64,000 nt of DNA. It comes from Jaapia argillacea MUCL 33604 (lineage: Eukaryota; Basidiomycota; Agaricomycetes; Jaapiales; Jaapiaceae). Within the stretch, counting starts at the first letter, position 1, and each line of letters starts with the position of its first letter. The stretch covers positions 875,099 through 939,098 of the forward strand of contig KL197718.1 in assembly GCA_000697665.1 (NCBI GenBank), given 5' to 3'. The translations under genes and the position numbers were made by a program. This document shows positions 35,230 to 47,078 of the stretch, one piece after another. The notes below the pieces were generated by a model. It saw nothing but the letters and a program-made list of their open reading frames with translations. It searched no databases and was not told the DNA's origin.

Positions 35230-37265
35230 TCACTCTGCCATGAAGGTACCAGCCAATCCGCCCACATCGTCTACCTCCATAACCCCACTGCCAGCGCTTT
35301 TGATGGTCCTATTGGCCGCTCTCCTCGCTTTCTTCGCTTCCTTCTTTAAAACCCTCCTACCTAACGGATTGCCCCTCGCCATCTGCACATGTGAATCGGC
35401 GACGTCTTTCGTTCGCCGCATACGTTTCGGTGGGCGTTGCGAGTACCCAGGGTCCTCAAGAGCTGATGTCGATGCACCTGAAGGAGCGACAGAGGATGGT
35501 GTGGGTGATCGTGATCGTTTACGTGGTACGTGGTGAGCCAGGTCGTCAGATTCCATTTGGACTCTGTCAATATATGCAATCAGCGATGGAGTAAACATAC
35601 AATGGCCGTGTCAGCCGAAACACTGAATTGGCATACTTGCCTGATACAGAGTCTCCAACTGAGTCGACCAAAATAGAAGCGAACAGGCAACTCACCCGTC
35701 CTCGTCCATCTCGTCCGCCTCTTCTTGACCTGCCTCGTCAGCCATGACTGCGTCTGAGAATGCGCCCTTGTCGGCAGCTCCAAACAAGCCCTCCAAGGTG
35801 AAAGCTGGCGCAAAACTGGACACGATTTGGGCCTGGCCAACTGTTTCTGCTCCGGGAGCAATTGTTTGACCCGACGTCGAAGGAATGGACGATGGGTGGA
35901 TCACCGGAGGCACAGAGAAAAAGGGGATCTTTTGGTGATTCCAATCCGTAAGAACTTGGCGAGACGCCGAAGTGAGATCTGGGGTGCCGCCCTGACGAAG
36001 AGAGTTGAGATGAGACACAAAGACGAACAGAAACCCGAGAGCTCTGCGTACTTTAAATAATCGGCCGGTCGTCATAGCCAGCATCGTCAGGAACTCTACG
36101 GTAGACGAAAACGGTGGAAGGTTGTATATCTTCTGGACTGTCTCGTGATCGGTTCTAGCCAGAATCTCTTCCACTGGAGTAGGTGTTTTGAGCATGGGGG
36201 CATATAGCAGGATTTGGCATGAAAGGACTCACCCACAGCGATAGGATCCTCAATGTCTTCAACCTTCACGACGTTACGGAGGAGTACACTTCCCTTCTTG
36301 GTGCCCTTTCCATCATCGAGCTCATCGTCATCAAAAATGACGCCCGGTGAGTCAACGATCCGGATACCACGTTCAAGCTGAACGGATTGCAGCTCTTTTG
36401 TGTGGCCTGGTTGCGCAGCTACCCGACAAACCTGCAGAGTTTCTCAGTATGAAGGCAATGCATGGCGATTTAATTTCTGGCAGCTGACCTTCGTTCGTTT
36501 CATGGAGTTGATCAAGCTACTCTTTCCAACATTGGGGTAGCCCACCACACCAACAGTTAAACTTTGAGCGGCGCTGGGTTTATAGGCTTTGATAAGCCGC
36601 AGGAGAGCGGGTGCAGTGGTGGAGGAGAGGTTTGTGCGTTGGTTCTGTGAAGCAGAACGGAATGGAAGGGTGGGAGTGGTGTGTCGCAAGTGTCGCAGCC
36701 ATAGCTGTGCATTCTCCCGTGGGACAAGGTCTATATTGAAATGGGTTCAGTATCCCCAGCAACCCTCTGGTATCGGGAATGCATTCCTACATACCGATCT
36801 TATTCAAGACGAAAATCAACTTCTTCCCTTCATTTTCGCGTCTCCTCACTTCTTCTTCCACCAGCCGACTCCTGCATCCTTCGGGGTCTCGGGCATCCAA
36901 GACCAAGATGATTATATCGCTGTCGTCGATGACTTTGTGCAACGCTCGAATGTAATGTCGTCTGATTTGCTCCTTTGTCTTTTGTGGACTGGATGATGAT
37001 GGATCGGTAGGGCTGGTCGATGTATCATGGGTTTCTGCAGAAGCGGCAAGGATGGCTAGCGAGGACAATGTGGGCTCGGATGCCATAGACGCATCCGGAT
37101 CACGGCGATTCAATGGTGGACTCTGAACGAGGACATTGAGCAATTGGAGACCGGGAACAATGGATTCCACGTACATGGTGAACCCGTTGCTTCGCCGCTG
37201 TGCGTACTTTCAAATCGGGAAGCCTAGGGATTCCCGGGTCCTTCTTCAGCTCTAACTCAACATCT
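35230..37265 (-). CDS. NUG1: Nucleolar GTP-binding protein, Nug1/GNL3 (nucleostemin) family
   Basis: Exon products in order: ELKKDPGIPRLPDLKVRTAA (family-typical end of the basic N-terminus), KEQIRRHYIRALHKVIDDSD, IIILVLDARDPEGCRSRLVE, KLIFVLNKIDLVPREN (G4, NKxD, placed first because the GTPase is circularly permuted), AQSLTVGVVGYPNVGKSSLI (G1 P-loop), RVAAQPGHTKELQ, RGIRIVDSPGVIF (G3), HETVQKIYNLPPFSS, a C-terminal DLTSASRQVLTDWNHQKIPF and an acidic then basic tail (KRSRSPTP, PPKRMRRTKD, RRVLKKEAKKARRAANR), stop at 35230. The role, assembly and export of the 60S ribosomal subunit, follows from the family. The usual Lys/Arg-rich ~60-residue N-terminal exon is not found upstream of 37265. Either it lies beyond a longer intron or the 5' end is lost. 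Confidence 0.88.
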
Positions 37266-37823
37266 GTTGTTAATACCAGCGGTCTTCGCTGAGGGCACCG
37301 ACGCACTAGATTTCAGAGGCACTGCGGGTTTCGTTGATTCTTTTAGAGATAAGGTCAATACAACGAATCAAAAAGTAATGGAGGGGCCCACTGTTTCTCC
37401 CCATTCTTAATGGCGAGACTGAGTGGAATGATAACGGTGCTGCAAAGAGTGTCTACAAGCAATGGTCGAGCCTGCCCAAGAATAAGGTTTGAGATGCGTA
37501 ACGCGTGCCCAGCGGTGACAGCCTTGTTATCCGTGACATTTTGGAGGGCGCCAGACATTTGACGAGCTTTGAGGGAGGAGACTATTCATAAAGTTTTGAT
37601 ATGATAGAGTCGTAAGAAAATGCAGCACTACAAATGACAGTAAGAAATATTGGGGACATGCATGGAAATTTTGAGGTCCATAGAACGTATTAGTGACATA
37701 TCCAGAAACTCTACCGGAGTTTACTGGGAAAAGTATTGCAGAAAACATATCTCAACGAGCAGACATAGCAGATACTAGGAGGTATGCAGATAATAGTGGG
37801 CGTTGCACAGGAGGCAATCCCAA
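37266..37823. other. Spacer upstream of Nug1, left edge of the pseudokinase array
   Basis: No recognised gene. A minus-strand open stretch at 37355-37558 is not similar to the expected Nug1 N-terminus. Confidence 0.4.
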
Positions 37824-38949
37824 TCATATCCCATCATATCCGGGGCTCATAAGGGCTTCCAACCGCAAGAGAACTTGATGAGCCGTAGGCCTCTGCGACG
37901 GGTCCATTATCCAGCAGTCTTGTAAGATGAGCCAGATATCCTGCGGCATGCCGCGAGGTTTTGTGAGGCGACGAATCAACGAAGGCTCCCGCTTGAGTTT
38001 GGTAGGGAAATGCCGGCTTTTTACGTTGAAATCGAAGAATGGCGGGTTCCCGGTGTACATCTGCCACATTTCGACGTTGTCAATGTCACGAGAGAAAGGC
38101 GGTAAGTGGACCATATACCTCTAGAATCGCCATCCCAAGCGCGTACACATCACTTTCTGTAGTCGGCTCTACAACAACTTCCAAGTGCTCGTGATCTGGG
38201 AAGAGCTCGGGGGCGGTCCAGGGTAGACAAGATGGTCTCGGGTTGAAAACATCTTCAGTATAGAGCAGGGAGAATCCAATGTCGACCAGTTTGAGATCCC
38301 CAAGGTCGTCGACAAGAACATTGGACTATGACAGCCGCTCAGATGAGCGGGAAATGTAACGGAATGGTAGTTCGCACCGCTCGAATGTTTCCATGCACCA
38401 CCTTCAATGCATGTAGTTGCGCCACACCTTGAGTGAATTCAATGGCCTATAAACCCGGCGAATTGGAGTCAGATGGATGTGACATGTCTCCATGGTCGTA
38501 CGTACCATTATCAGTAGATCCGCGCTTTCTACACCCTCCAAATGCTGCAAAACATTACGGCCGTGTTGACGAGTGACAACGGTTGTGTACCCTGTGTGGT
38601 ACTGACTGACTCCAAGACATGGCAGTATATGAGGATGGGAATTGCATCGAAGGAGGTTGTGTGTCCTCAAGAACCATTGCAGTCGCTATAGGGTGGTCAG
38701 CGTCAAACTGGAAAGTCAACTGACAGGCCGCATACGGGTACCCCTTGTGCCGTTTCTGCTCTTCGCAAGCACTTCAATATGACCTATAAGGGAATCATCA
38801 GCGCTAGAAAAGGCGCTGAACGAGCGTTAAGATTGAATTACTGGTGTTCCATCAGGAAGTGTGCCATGGAAGTTATTCGTCTCTGGGCTGTGGAAACAGG
38901 CGCCCTGGGCATCCGGCCCGTCTGCCACATCGAGGACGACGTTATCCAT
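37824..38949 (-). CDS. Kinase-like protein PK-A with HGN catalytic loop (predicted pseudokinase)
   Basis: The start ATG at 38949 gives MDNVVLDVADGPDAQGACFH, then NNFHGTLPDGTPV (glycine-loop region). After introns: RLQWFLRTHNLLRCNSHPHI, LPCLGVSQYHTGYTTVVTRQ (hinge), AIEFTQGVAQLHALKVVHGN plus IRA, SNVLVDDLGDLKLVDIGFSL, CLPWTAPELFPD, ESDVYALGMAILE, MYTGNPPFF, KREPSLIRRLTKPRGMPQDI, CWIMDPSQRPTAHQVLLRLE, stop 37824. The fold is that of a TKL kinase, but the HRD Asp is Asn and DFG is DIG, so catalysis is unlikely; the metal-binding Asp and SNVLV remain. In this copy the first exon meets a stop soon after GTPVIQ unless an intron begins just before it, so expression of a full protein is doubtful. PK-C and PK-D are paralogues. 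Confidence 0.7.
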
Positions 38950-41293
38950 GAAGGCGCCACGTATTTTAGTGAGAGAAGGCAACGTTTAGGACACAGTGGA
39001 TTCGTCGAGCAGGCTCACTGTTACGAGAATATCGTATCAGTGGGAAAGGAGCGCCAAGGGATGGGAATAATCAAGTCTGCCACTTAAATACATCGAAGAA
39101 AGAGCTGGGACTCAGTCTGGGCGCACAGGAATCCTCTGCAAACCTAATCAAGAAATTGCGGTGAGAACCTTGTCTCAAGCTCTGCTATCCCCGGACTCAC
39201 CTGTTGGAGAACACAGGCCACCGCGCAGCCTCCACGCTCACTCTGCGCGTCAGCCGGTACACAACACGAAAAATTTTGCCCAAAGCGAGGAGCAAAGGGG
39301 ATACCTAGAGTCAATCTTGGCGTCAAATTGGCCGAAAGGCTAATGGATTGCTTACCGCACAAGGCCCAAGAAAAACTACGAATTCTTGTGGTTGCATCCA
39401 TAGATCAGCAAGAGTGTTTCCCAGCGACTTGGGTTCACCATCCAGGCTGTCTTCTCGAGCCAACAATGGTGGATGGGGAGAGCCTGCTCTTCCGTTCAAC
39501 TGGAAGCGCCAGATAGAACAGCAGGGAAACGACACTCGGGCAGGGCCTTTTCAGCTCCAAACCCCGAAGCCTTGACAATAGAGATTGGAACGGCCTTGGG
39601 CCCACGAGAGGTGCGCAAAGCGGAACCCGACATATGAAGAGCACTTGACAGTTTTCGGCATTCCAGATATCATCGTAGCGGACCCCAGTACGCAACCATG
39701 ACAGCTACGCAGGTAGCTTGCAAGAGGCGCTAAACTTCCGAGATGAGTGAGTGAACCTGTCGATCGAAATTTTGACAGGAATTGATCGAACCTCCGGGCT
39801 GGACCAAAAACGGGTCATAGCACAGAGGGAGCAACGGAGTGCATTGACGTGGAGGACGCACGAGTTTATCTTCGACGCTCCCCAGTCCGCAGTGGGATCC
39901 CATACCTCACTCGCGAAACCAAAAGGACGATTGAGTCGGATGTGCGGAACCTTGAAGGTGAACGAGCGGTGTTGCGCTGGAACATGTTCCAAGACAGGCC
40001 CGCGTAGTAACTGGTTGATTTTAACATTGATCATGGGCAAGAAACGGAGCTTCCAGGAAAGGCATCTACAAGTGGGTGCATATTGTGCCAACGATGACTC
40101 GGTGGTGAGGCGTGGATGGTGAATCGCCAACAGTTTGCTGTCCTTCTGAACCACTGACTTCCACTGAGCGGAAGCCTAGGGTTCGCGGAGTTCAACGATC
40201 CACTATTCTCCGCGTCGATGGTGATTTTGATGCTTTCGAGTTTCAGATCTTCGGACTGCAGAGGCAGCAGGGCGGCGGATAGGGCGAGATGGATGCAATG
40301 ATGGTGGTTATGCATTGACGTTGACGTTGTCACCTGGGAAGTTAGACCATCGTCACGGTCAACTTCACTCGTCCTACGACATCCCGAATGCTGGTCGTCT
40401 TTGGCGAAACTGACTAGTCATCACCTCTAGGGCTCAACTTAGACCCACCTGTGAGTCAGTACTGGACCTCGACAACTCTACACTGACTACAGTTCGATTA
40501 CTTTTCCTTCGATACTCATGATGTTGACAATGAATCATGGACATGGAATCACCTCTTGGGCGGTTGAATGACGCTGGTCCATTCCATCGCATTGACACCT
40601 CTGGATCCAACCTTGGCGTATGTTCCACGGCTTGCGAGCGGGACACCTCTAAACATGGTCGACCATCCAACAATATTCTGGCGCTGGCGCCGCCGCCTTT
40701 CATTCCATCCTTCACCACTAAGTACCTCCCTGAATATCCACACCTCCATCCTTTAGCACAGGTACCTCACGACGAGCCTCCTAAGCGGAGTTGACTCCTG
40801 CTGAGCGAGCCATCGCAAAAGTTGGTCATGATGGGTGGTCCGTTCACAGGACTTGATCTAGTCGGATACTATTGCTTGAGGCATGCCAGAGACAGGGCGG
40901 TGTGGATCCGGAGATGTATGACTTTCCCAAAACTCGTATGTATTCAGGTCTATCATATATGGGTGTGCTCACGTCCTACCATTGGGCCAGCTCGCAAATG
41001 GTTCTTCTCCTCAAATCCTATATATTGCGCACGCTGGATAAACCAGAGGAAACTAGAAAGCCACAACGGGTGGTGTCATCGTCGTACCACACCCGTAGGG
41101 ATTGAATCTACTGTAGGATATGTGCGTCCGGAATACCGTAATAGTCATACAATACTGATGATGATCTCCCGCAAACATGCAATGAAGTGACGAAAAAAGA
41201 TACGAGCGATGTTACCGAGAAAACCTGACAACTTGAAAGCGGAACAGGAAATTGTCAAGACTATAATCCGACTAAACGGGCGCGATTCGTACA
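38950..41293. other. Upstream block of unit A, conserved in units C and D
   Basis: No complete gene, but short exon-like minus-strand pieces (for example PRFGQNFSCCVPADAQSERG with VACVLQQ, about 39215-39300, and KFSASC near 39720) and nearby non-coding DNA recur at the same relative place near 47.3-48.8 and 51.8-53.3 kb. The recurrence could be an extra gene per unit that has decayed, or a shared promoter region. From 40.8 kb on the sequence is specific to this place. Confidence 0.5.
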
Positions 41294-42420
41294 TCAAGCC
41301 TGGACAAGGTGCGGACCCCCCGCAAGATCTTGCAATTGTTGAAGGACACTGGGAGCGGTGGGCCTGAGAGAAGCGTCCCTGTTCCAAGAAGCCTCGAGGA
41401 TCTCCCAGAGGCCGTCTGGCATACCCGACGGCTGCCGGAGGAGGGCAATCATTCCAGGATCCGTCTGCATCCTGAATATGAAGGAGGTTGATCTGGGTTT
41501 GAATTCAGAGAACGGCGGCGCTCCAGTAAAGATCTGCGCCCAAGGGGATATACATGAGCACGTCGAATGGAAAGATATGATGAATGGAGGCTAACCTCAA
41601 GAATAGTCATGGCCAGAGAGTAAACGTCCGTAGCCGAGGAAGGCGAGACGAACTCGTCACTATCCTCCGAACTCGCCAACAATTCAGGAGCAGTCCAGAC
41701 GACTACTTCTCCGACATTATAACCCTCGTCGGAATGGAGAAGATACCAAGCAACATCTACCAATTTGACGAGACCATCTTGGTCGACGAGGACATTGGAC
41801 TAAAGGCGCAGTCAGATCAAAAGACACAGTGGGATGATAAGAGTGGGACTCACAGAACGAACTCTCCCATGCGGAATGCCGAGACTATGGCAATGCGCTA
41901 AACCCCTTGCCACCTGTGTGACCTAGGTGGCGTCAGTGCGGTTCTTGATCTCGGGATGAGGGCAAATTACCAGTTCTAGAAGATCTGCATGGCTAACATC
42001 TGGGCGTTTAGGCTTGAGATAGTTCAGGACGTCGATCCCGTGTTGAGGTACTATCAGGCTTAGGAATGGATCTGCGAAGCTGCTGATTCCGTTCAATGGC
42101 GCCACATATATATCTACGTTCGCTTGAAGGGTTTTTTGAATCCTTAGGAACTCAGAAAATCTCTGGTTGGAGTGTTAGAAATAGGAGATGCACAGGCACC
42201 GAAGGTAGGTCGTACTTTGGGAATCCACCCCGGTCTTCGCAGACGTTTTACGACGACCTGGAAGGGGAAAATGGTAAGACAGGCGCTCAAGGGAAGTTTC
42301 GGAATAGATTTGTGATAGCACCTTTTGACCGCTTGGGAGCACGCTAACGTCAAGGTTGGCTCGGCAAGTCTGTTGCCACGACATTTTTATCCCGGGAATG
42401 AATGCGGTGGTCCGCATAGA
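41294..42420 (-). CDS. Divergent kinase-like protein PK-B (HGR, DVA)
   Basis: C-terminal exons are clear: NVLVDQDGLVKLVDVAWYLL, VVVWTAPELLAS, ATDVYSLAMTILE, then after an intron FTGAPPFSEFKPRSTSFIF, IALLRQPSGMPDGLWEILEA, SWNRDASLRPTAPSVLQQLQ, stop 41294-41296. Upstream the loop exon reads LAHCHSLGIPHGRVRS and the N-lobe has VVVKRLRRPGW (the ATP-binding Lys kept) and SLIVPQHGIDVLNYLKPKRP (hinge). The HRD Asp is Arg and the DFG Gly/Phe are lost (DVA), so it is predicted inactive. It is more distant from PK-A, C and D than they are from each other. The N-terminal exons are uncertain. Confidence 0.55.
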
Positions 42421-43749
42421 GACGGCAGTAGTCTTCCCCCAAGTGGATAAACTAGCGAGAATCAGGCGCTCTTGTTAGGGGGAACGTTTGAAGAAGACGA
42501 TAGTGTGGAGGGCCAGTGTAACTCGTGGAGGAACAACGAACACGATGTCCGCTCAATTTTAAGGCCAGCTAGGCTGTACAAGACACCATCGCACTTCACA
42601 TTGCAGAGCTTACGACCGAAGGCGCCCGCCCTCGAAGCAGCTCGCCTCGCTTCCATACGTGACTCTCATTGCCACGATCGGCATGAGGTCGATCCAGCAA
42701 TTGAACGACCCTCAAATGTCGATAGGGCTCACCGACAGTGTCACCACGGACGTCCAATGACGAGAGAATGCTGGTAGAGCTGACCTCTTGGCCGTAGGAC
42801 CATTGGCTGGAGCGTTATTCAACGGCTGCGACAACACTGGCGCACCCGCCATAATGGTAAGTGCATCTTGGTCGAGTGGAGATCTGTATTTCGAGTTGGT
42901 TACAGCACTGGTAGAGGGCTTGGAGGGCAAGGGTTGGGATAATCGAAGAATCTCTACCCGACAGTACGACCGTTTGGTAGGAATATCATATGGGACATCA
43001 GCCCGGTCGATCAGGCGTCATCGACGATTGATCTTCCGTATGATGCTAAGGTGGATAGATTAGGACAGCTCCGAAGTACGTGAAGCTCCCCTCTGTCTTC
43101 ACTGAATGACATCTGATGACAGAACTGACAGGGAACGTCACCAATTCAAGGACATCCTATTGCGAAGAGCAGGGGACACTTACTAGGCACGGAGCCAGGA
43201 TCAGTTTACGCAAGGGTCATTAACGCAGATGTTGACGACGAACAGCCTCAGAGGATATGTTCGCCACCTGTGGAGAACTGGGACCAGTCACCAGCCCCAT
43301 CCATCCACAGCGCAGGTCAAAGAAAGGGCCAACGAAGGTAGAAACCGAGAGTCAGGAAAACTTCGTGAGCCACCCATCCGATAGCGGAGCCAGACGTCTC
43401 GTCAGCCAATGCCATCCAGCTGTCCCATCGAACAAAGGTAGCCCTTGAAGCAAATGGGTCGAAGGCAATGAGGTACGAGATCTCGTATGTTTCTTAGATG
43501 GCATCAATATTCCAGCCTGTTTTGCGCCGAGAGAGCAAGAGGATCGAGAGGAGGTGGCAAGAACAAAACACCAGCGTCACGAATATTTCAATTTTTGGTC
43601 ACAGCAACAACCTGCCGGCGAACCGCAGCTCTGACTCGAAGTTTTCCATTCCTTCAAGGATCAACAAAACTGCAGACTCCTCTCCGCCGCAGCTTTCAGC
43701 CCACTTCATTCCCAACAAGTCCATTGCTCTGCCAGTGATTCGCCTCACA
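42421..43749. other. Spacer inside the array
   Basis: Overlapping open stretches on both strands (plus 42472-42777, minus 42712-42930, plus 43498-43758) with no recognised motif. Confidence 0.35.
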
Positions 43750-45010
43750 ATCTTTTGATCTGGCGACACCCCTCGGATCTTATTTCTCTCTCACTCGCCA
43801 TATATATCGTTCCCCGCATGCTATCTCCCCTCAGATTCCACCTCATGCGCATGCGCTTACACTCAACAAGGAGCGCTTCCCCGAGTTCTCGCACAGACGC
43901 ACCAATCTCGCCCATTGTCCGTGTTGGCCTTCGGATTCTGGCGTGTATGGCGATAACAAGATGGGCTTGTCCTTGGTCAAGACTTTGCAAACCTTCGATT
44001 TGATGGAGCGAAATAGGTTTTCGACTACTCAGTAAAGTACCCTCTCCTGTATTTGATTCGTCCTGTTTGATTGAATCTGTTCCTCTGCTAGTCTTTCCTC
44101 GTCCACATCGTCATTGCTTCTGCCACACCTGGCGTCGGAAATTGGCTATCTGGCTCCCTTGTGTTCCCATGCCGACAATGTTCCAATCACTCCGAAACGT
44201 AGTAGGACCAATCCCGAAGATGACAGCCTCTTGGCTCTAGGTCCGACAGCCAAGCACCTCGCCATCGATATCCATGCTACTACAAGACCTTCATGACGTT
44301 CAAATGCCGCTGCCACCTCACCAACTGCTCAACTGTCCTCGATCGTCGACGAAGATATTCTCTATGTCAATACCGGCGATTCGTGAACTACAGCTCTTTG
44401 CTTTTTCTACGTTGGCGTCGCACGCCATGCCGGTAAAACGGGAAAGTGCTTATGTGCCGCCCTTCCAACTGACGAATTCAGGCTCACGTTCTCCGTAGGA
44501 ATGAGGGAGCCAGTATCCATGCTATCTGCCACTACATTGGGTCTCATGCTTCCGTGATGTCGAAGAATTGTCAACATACGGCTATTCCACAATTCAGCAG
44601 CGGGTAAGTCTCGTCTGCCAAGTCCTTGACTCTCCGGATATTCTGACATGGCCATCACAGGAGGAACGACAAGGCCTCGGAGTCGCCGAACCAAGAAGAC
44701 GCACCCGTTCGGACAAGAATTTGAGCTGCGATCTGCAAATTATCAAGGTTTGTGGAGGACCAGGAAGAAGTGAGTACCTTGGCGCCTTCTTATCCCTTTC
44801 TCGTGGCTGATTTTTGCTTTAATGCAGCATGCCCGTTTCCTGCAGTCTCGTAGAGGTTATGATTCGAACTTCTCTCATGTTGTTGAACGAGAGCGTCAAG
44901 GTTTCAGCCGACACTACCCTTGATGCCCAAGTAATGGACGGAGTTTGACACCATCGTTTCACGGTTCGCCACAGAAGTACATGTTCCAGATACTCGGATG
45001 TGGTTCCCAA
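43750..45010 (+). pseudogene. Decayed copy of hypothetical protein H1
   Basis: Blocks matching H1 occur in the right order but in shifting frames: GVGNWLSGSLVFP (H1 GKWLSCSPVLP), KRSRTNPEDDSLLALGPTAK with HLAID (H1 KRKRTNPESDD, PKRLAID), DEDILYVNTGD with ARHAGKTGKCLCAALPTDEF (H1 NNDILRIVSSD, THDAGQTGRLLFAALPSKEF), and a last exon with RRGYDSNFSHVV (H1 YRGYDWDFATML). A frameshift separates the first two blocks and stops interrupt others. The copy is oriented opposite to H1. Confidence 0.7.
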
Positions 45011-45424
45011 CAATTTCTTTCGTTTGCGCTAGATGCACATTTGCCGGAATCCTGGTCCGAGAGACTTTCAAACGATGTTCGCGTGAATGATTCGTCCAAT
45101 CATACATCACAAGTTTGGGCGATAGAAATCCAATTGGCAGTTCTGTCTCTCTTCCGACCCTCTGGGGCATGATGCAAGTGTAACGTCGACAATAAGCGTG
45201 CACAAATGGCGCGAAGGGGACTAACATGACCCAAGTAGAGTATACGGTAGACGGGGAGCCTATATAGAAGCGATACCGGAGGGCGCTGAGCACACGGAGG
45301 GTCAAGAATGGCTTCAAAAATGTGTGTCAGTATATCCAACACTTAATCGGTGTTTCGAATGAGTGCAATGAACTTACGAACGGAATGAGAAGCGAATAAG
45401 CCTCCATGATCATAATAGAAAGTG

Positions 45425-45665
45425 TATCAGGCTGGGGGACGTACTAGTCCATGAGAAAGCTCTCCCAGCCAACTACACATCTTCGACAGGCTGAAGAAGG
45501 AAAACGAAGAGGCGGGAGAGAGGAAATACAAGCTTTGGCACTAACCTGCCACGTTCTATGCCGCCCTCCTTCGGGTATCCCAAACCACTTCGTTCCTTCC
45601 GCGTAAGGCGCCTCTAGGGCCCTTCGAAGCACCAAAGCCGGCTTCGCCACCGCGCTAGCAGAGTC
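45425..45665 (-). repeat. Hairpin repeat family, copy e (partial, diverged)
   Basis: Starts with a diverged hairpin (GCTGGGGGACG...CTCTCCCAGCC, 45430-45472), then AACTACAC, a GAAGAAGG-rich tract and GCGCGCTAGCAGAGTCCTTG. Same orientation as copy a. It nearly matches copy f at 49.54 kb, as expected for neighbouring tandem units. Confidence 0.6.
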
Positions 45666-45972
45666 CTTGCCTCGGATGTATCATGTCAGTGCCCAAACAC
45701 TCAACCAATGCGTTCAGGCCAGAATCCTGTCTCTGTTTTTGTGCGCGAAGTCTATCGTCATAAAAGCAACTGTAATGAGTAATTTGATGACAGGTATGAG
45801 AGCATGCAGCAATACGATGGTAAGTATTAGGTATGTGGATGTGGGGGATTTCGTCCATAGAGTAGCAACAGTTCATCATATATTCCTCCAGAAAATAGGT
45901 ATCATGACAGGCAGCTCCGTGACGAGCAGAGATAGGGCGGTAGGATCTCCATCAAATCGTACCATCTCCAGG

Positions 45973-47078
45973 TTACATAAGTGCTTCCAACCGAACGAGA
46001 ACCTGATAAGCAGTAGGCCTCTGCAACGGTTTCATGTTCCAGCAGTCTTGGATAATGTTCCAGACACCCCATGGCATGTTGCCAGGCTTGGTAAGGCGAC
46101 CAATCAACGAAGGCTCTAGCTTGAGTTTAATCCAAAAATTGAAGCGGTGGACATCAGGGAAACCGAAGAACGGTGGCTTCCCGGTGTACATCTGCAGCAT
46201 TCCGACGTTTGTCAATGTCGCGAGTGGAAGGCATATTTGAATCACGTACTTCCAGGATAGTCATCCCAAGCCCATAAACATCGCTTTCTGCAGTCGGCTC
46301 CACAACAACCTCGTCCTCGCGATCTGGGAGGAGCTCGGGGGCGGTCCAAGATAGACAAGAAGTTCGCAGGTTAAAGCCTTCCCCACTATAGAGGAGGGAG
46401 AATCCTATGTCGACCAGTTTGAGAACCCAACGGTCATCGACAAGGACGTTGGACTACGGCGGCCGCTCAGGTGAGCGGACAATGGAACGGTATGGTAGTT
46501 CGCACCGCTCGAATGTTTCCATGCGGGAACCCCAATGCATGGAGGTGTGCGACACCCCGTGTCAACTTGATGGCCTACAACCCCGATGAATGGGAGTCAG
46601 ATGAATCTAACAGGTTCCCATGGTCACACGTACCATTTTCAGGATTTCCTTGTTGTTCATGCACCACAACGAGTCCAAAATAGAATGGCCATGTTCAAGG
46701 GTAACGACAGTCGTGTACCCCGGGTGATATTGACTCAATCCGAGCGAGGGGAGGATATAGGGATGAGGATGGTTTCGAAGGATGTTGTGTGCCCCCAAAA
46801 ACCAAGGCAGTCTCTATATGGTCATCAGCGCCAAACTGGACAATCAACTGACAGGGTTGCGTACGGGAACCTCCGGCACTGCCCCTGCTGTATGTAGACA
46901 CTTCAGGACGATCTATATCAAGAATGATTAGCGCTAGAAAAGGTGCTTAACGAGCGCCACGATGAACTACCGGTGTCCCATCAGGAAGTTTGCCGTGGAA
47001 GTTATTCGCTTCTGGGCTTTGGAAACAAGCGCCCTCTTGAAAAGGTCCGTCGGCTACCCCGACGACGACGTTAGCCAT
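45973..47078 (-). CDS. Kinase-like protein PK-C with HGN catalytic loop (predicted pseudokinase)
   Basis: The start ATG at 47078 gives MANVVVGVADGPFQEGACFQ, SPEANNFHGKLPDGTPVVHR, then by intron to a short exon and to HNILRNHPHPYILPSLGLSQ, YHPGYTTVVTLEHG (hinge), RGVAHLHALGFPHGN plus IRA, SNVLVDDRWVLKLVDIGFSL, CLSWTAPELLPDRED, ESDVYGLGMTILE, MYTGKPPFFGFPD, KLEPSLIGRLTKPGNMPWGV, CWNMKPLQRPTAYQVLVRLE, stop 45973. HRD to HGN and DFG to DIG are shared with PK-A and PK-D, so loss of catalysis predates the duplications. All exon joins have GT-AG sites. Confidence 0.72.

Noticed and set aside
36589-36996. Plus-strand 135-codon frame at the Nug1 locus
   Set aside because: It is opposite the GTPase exons carrying G1 and G4 motifs; antisense shadow.
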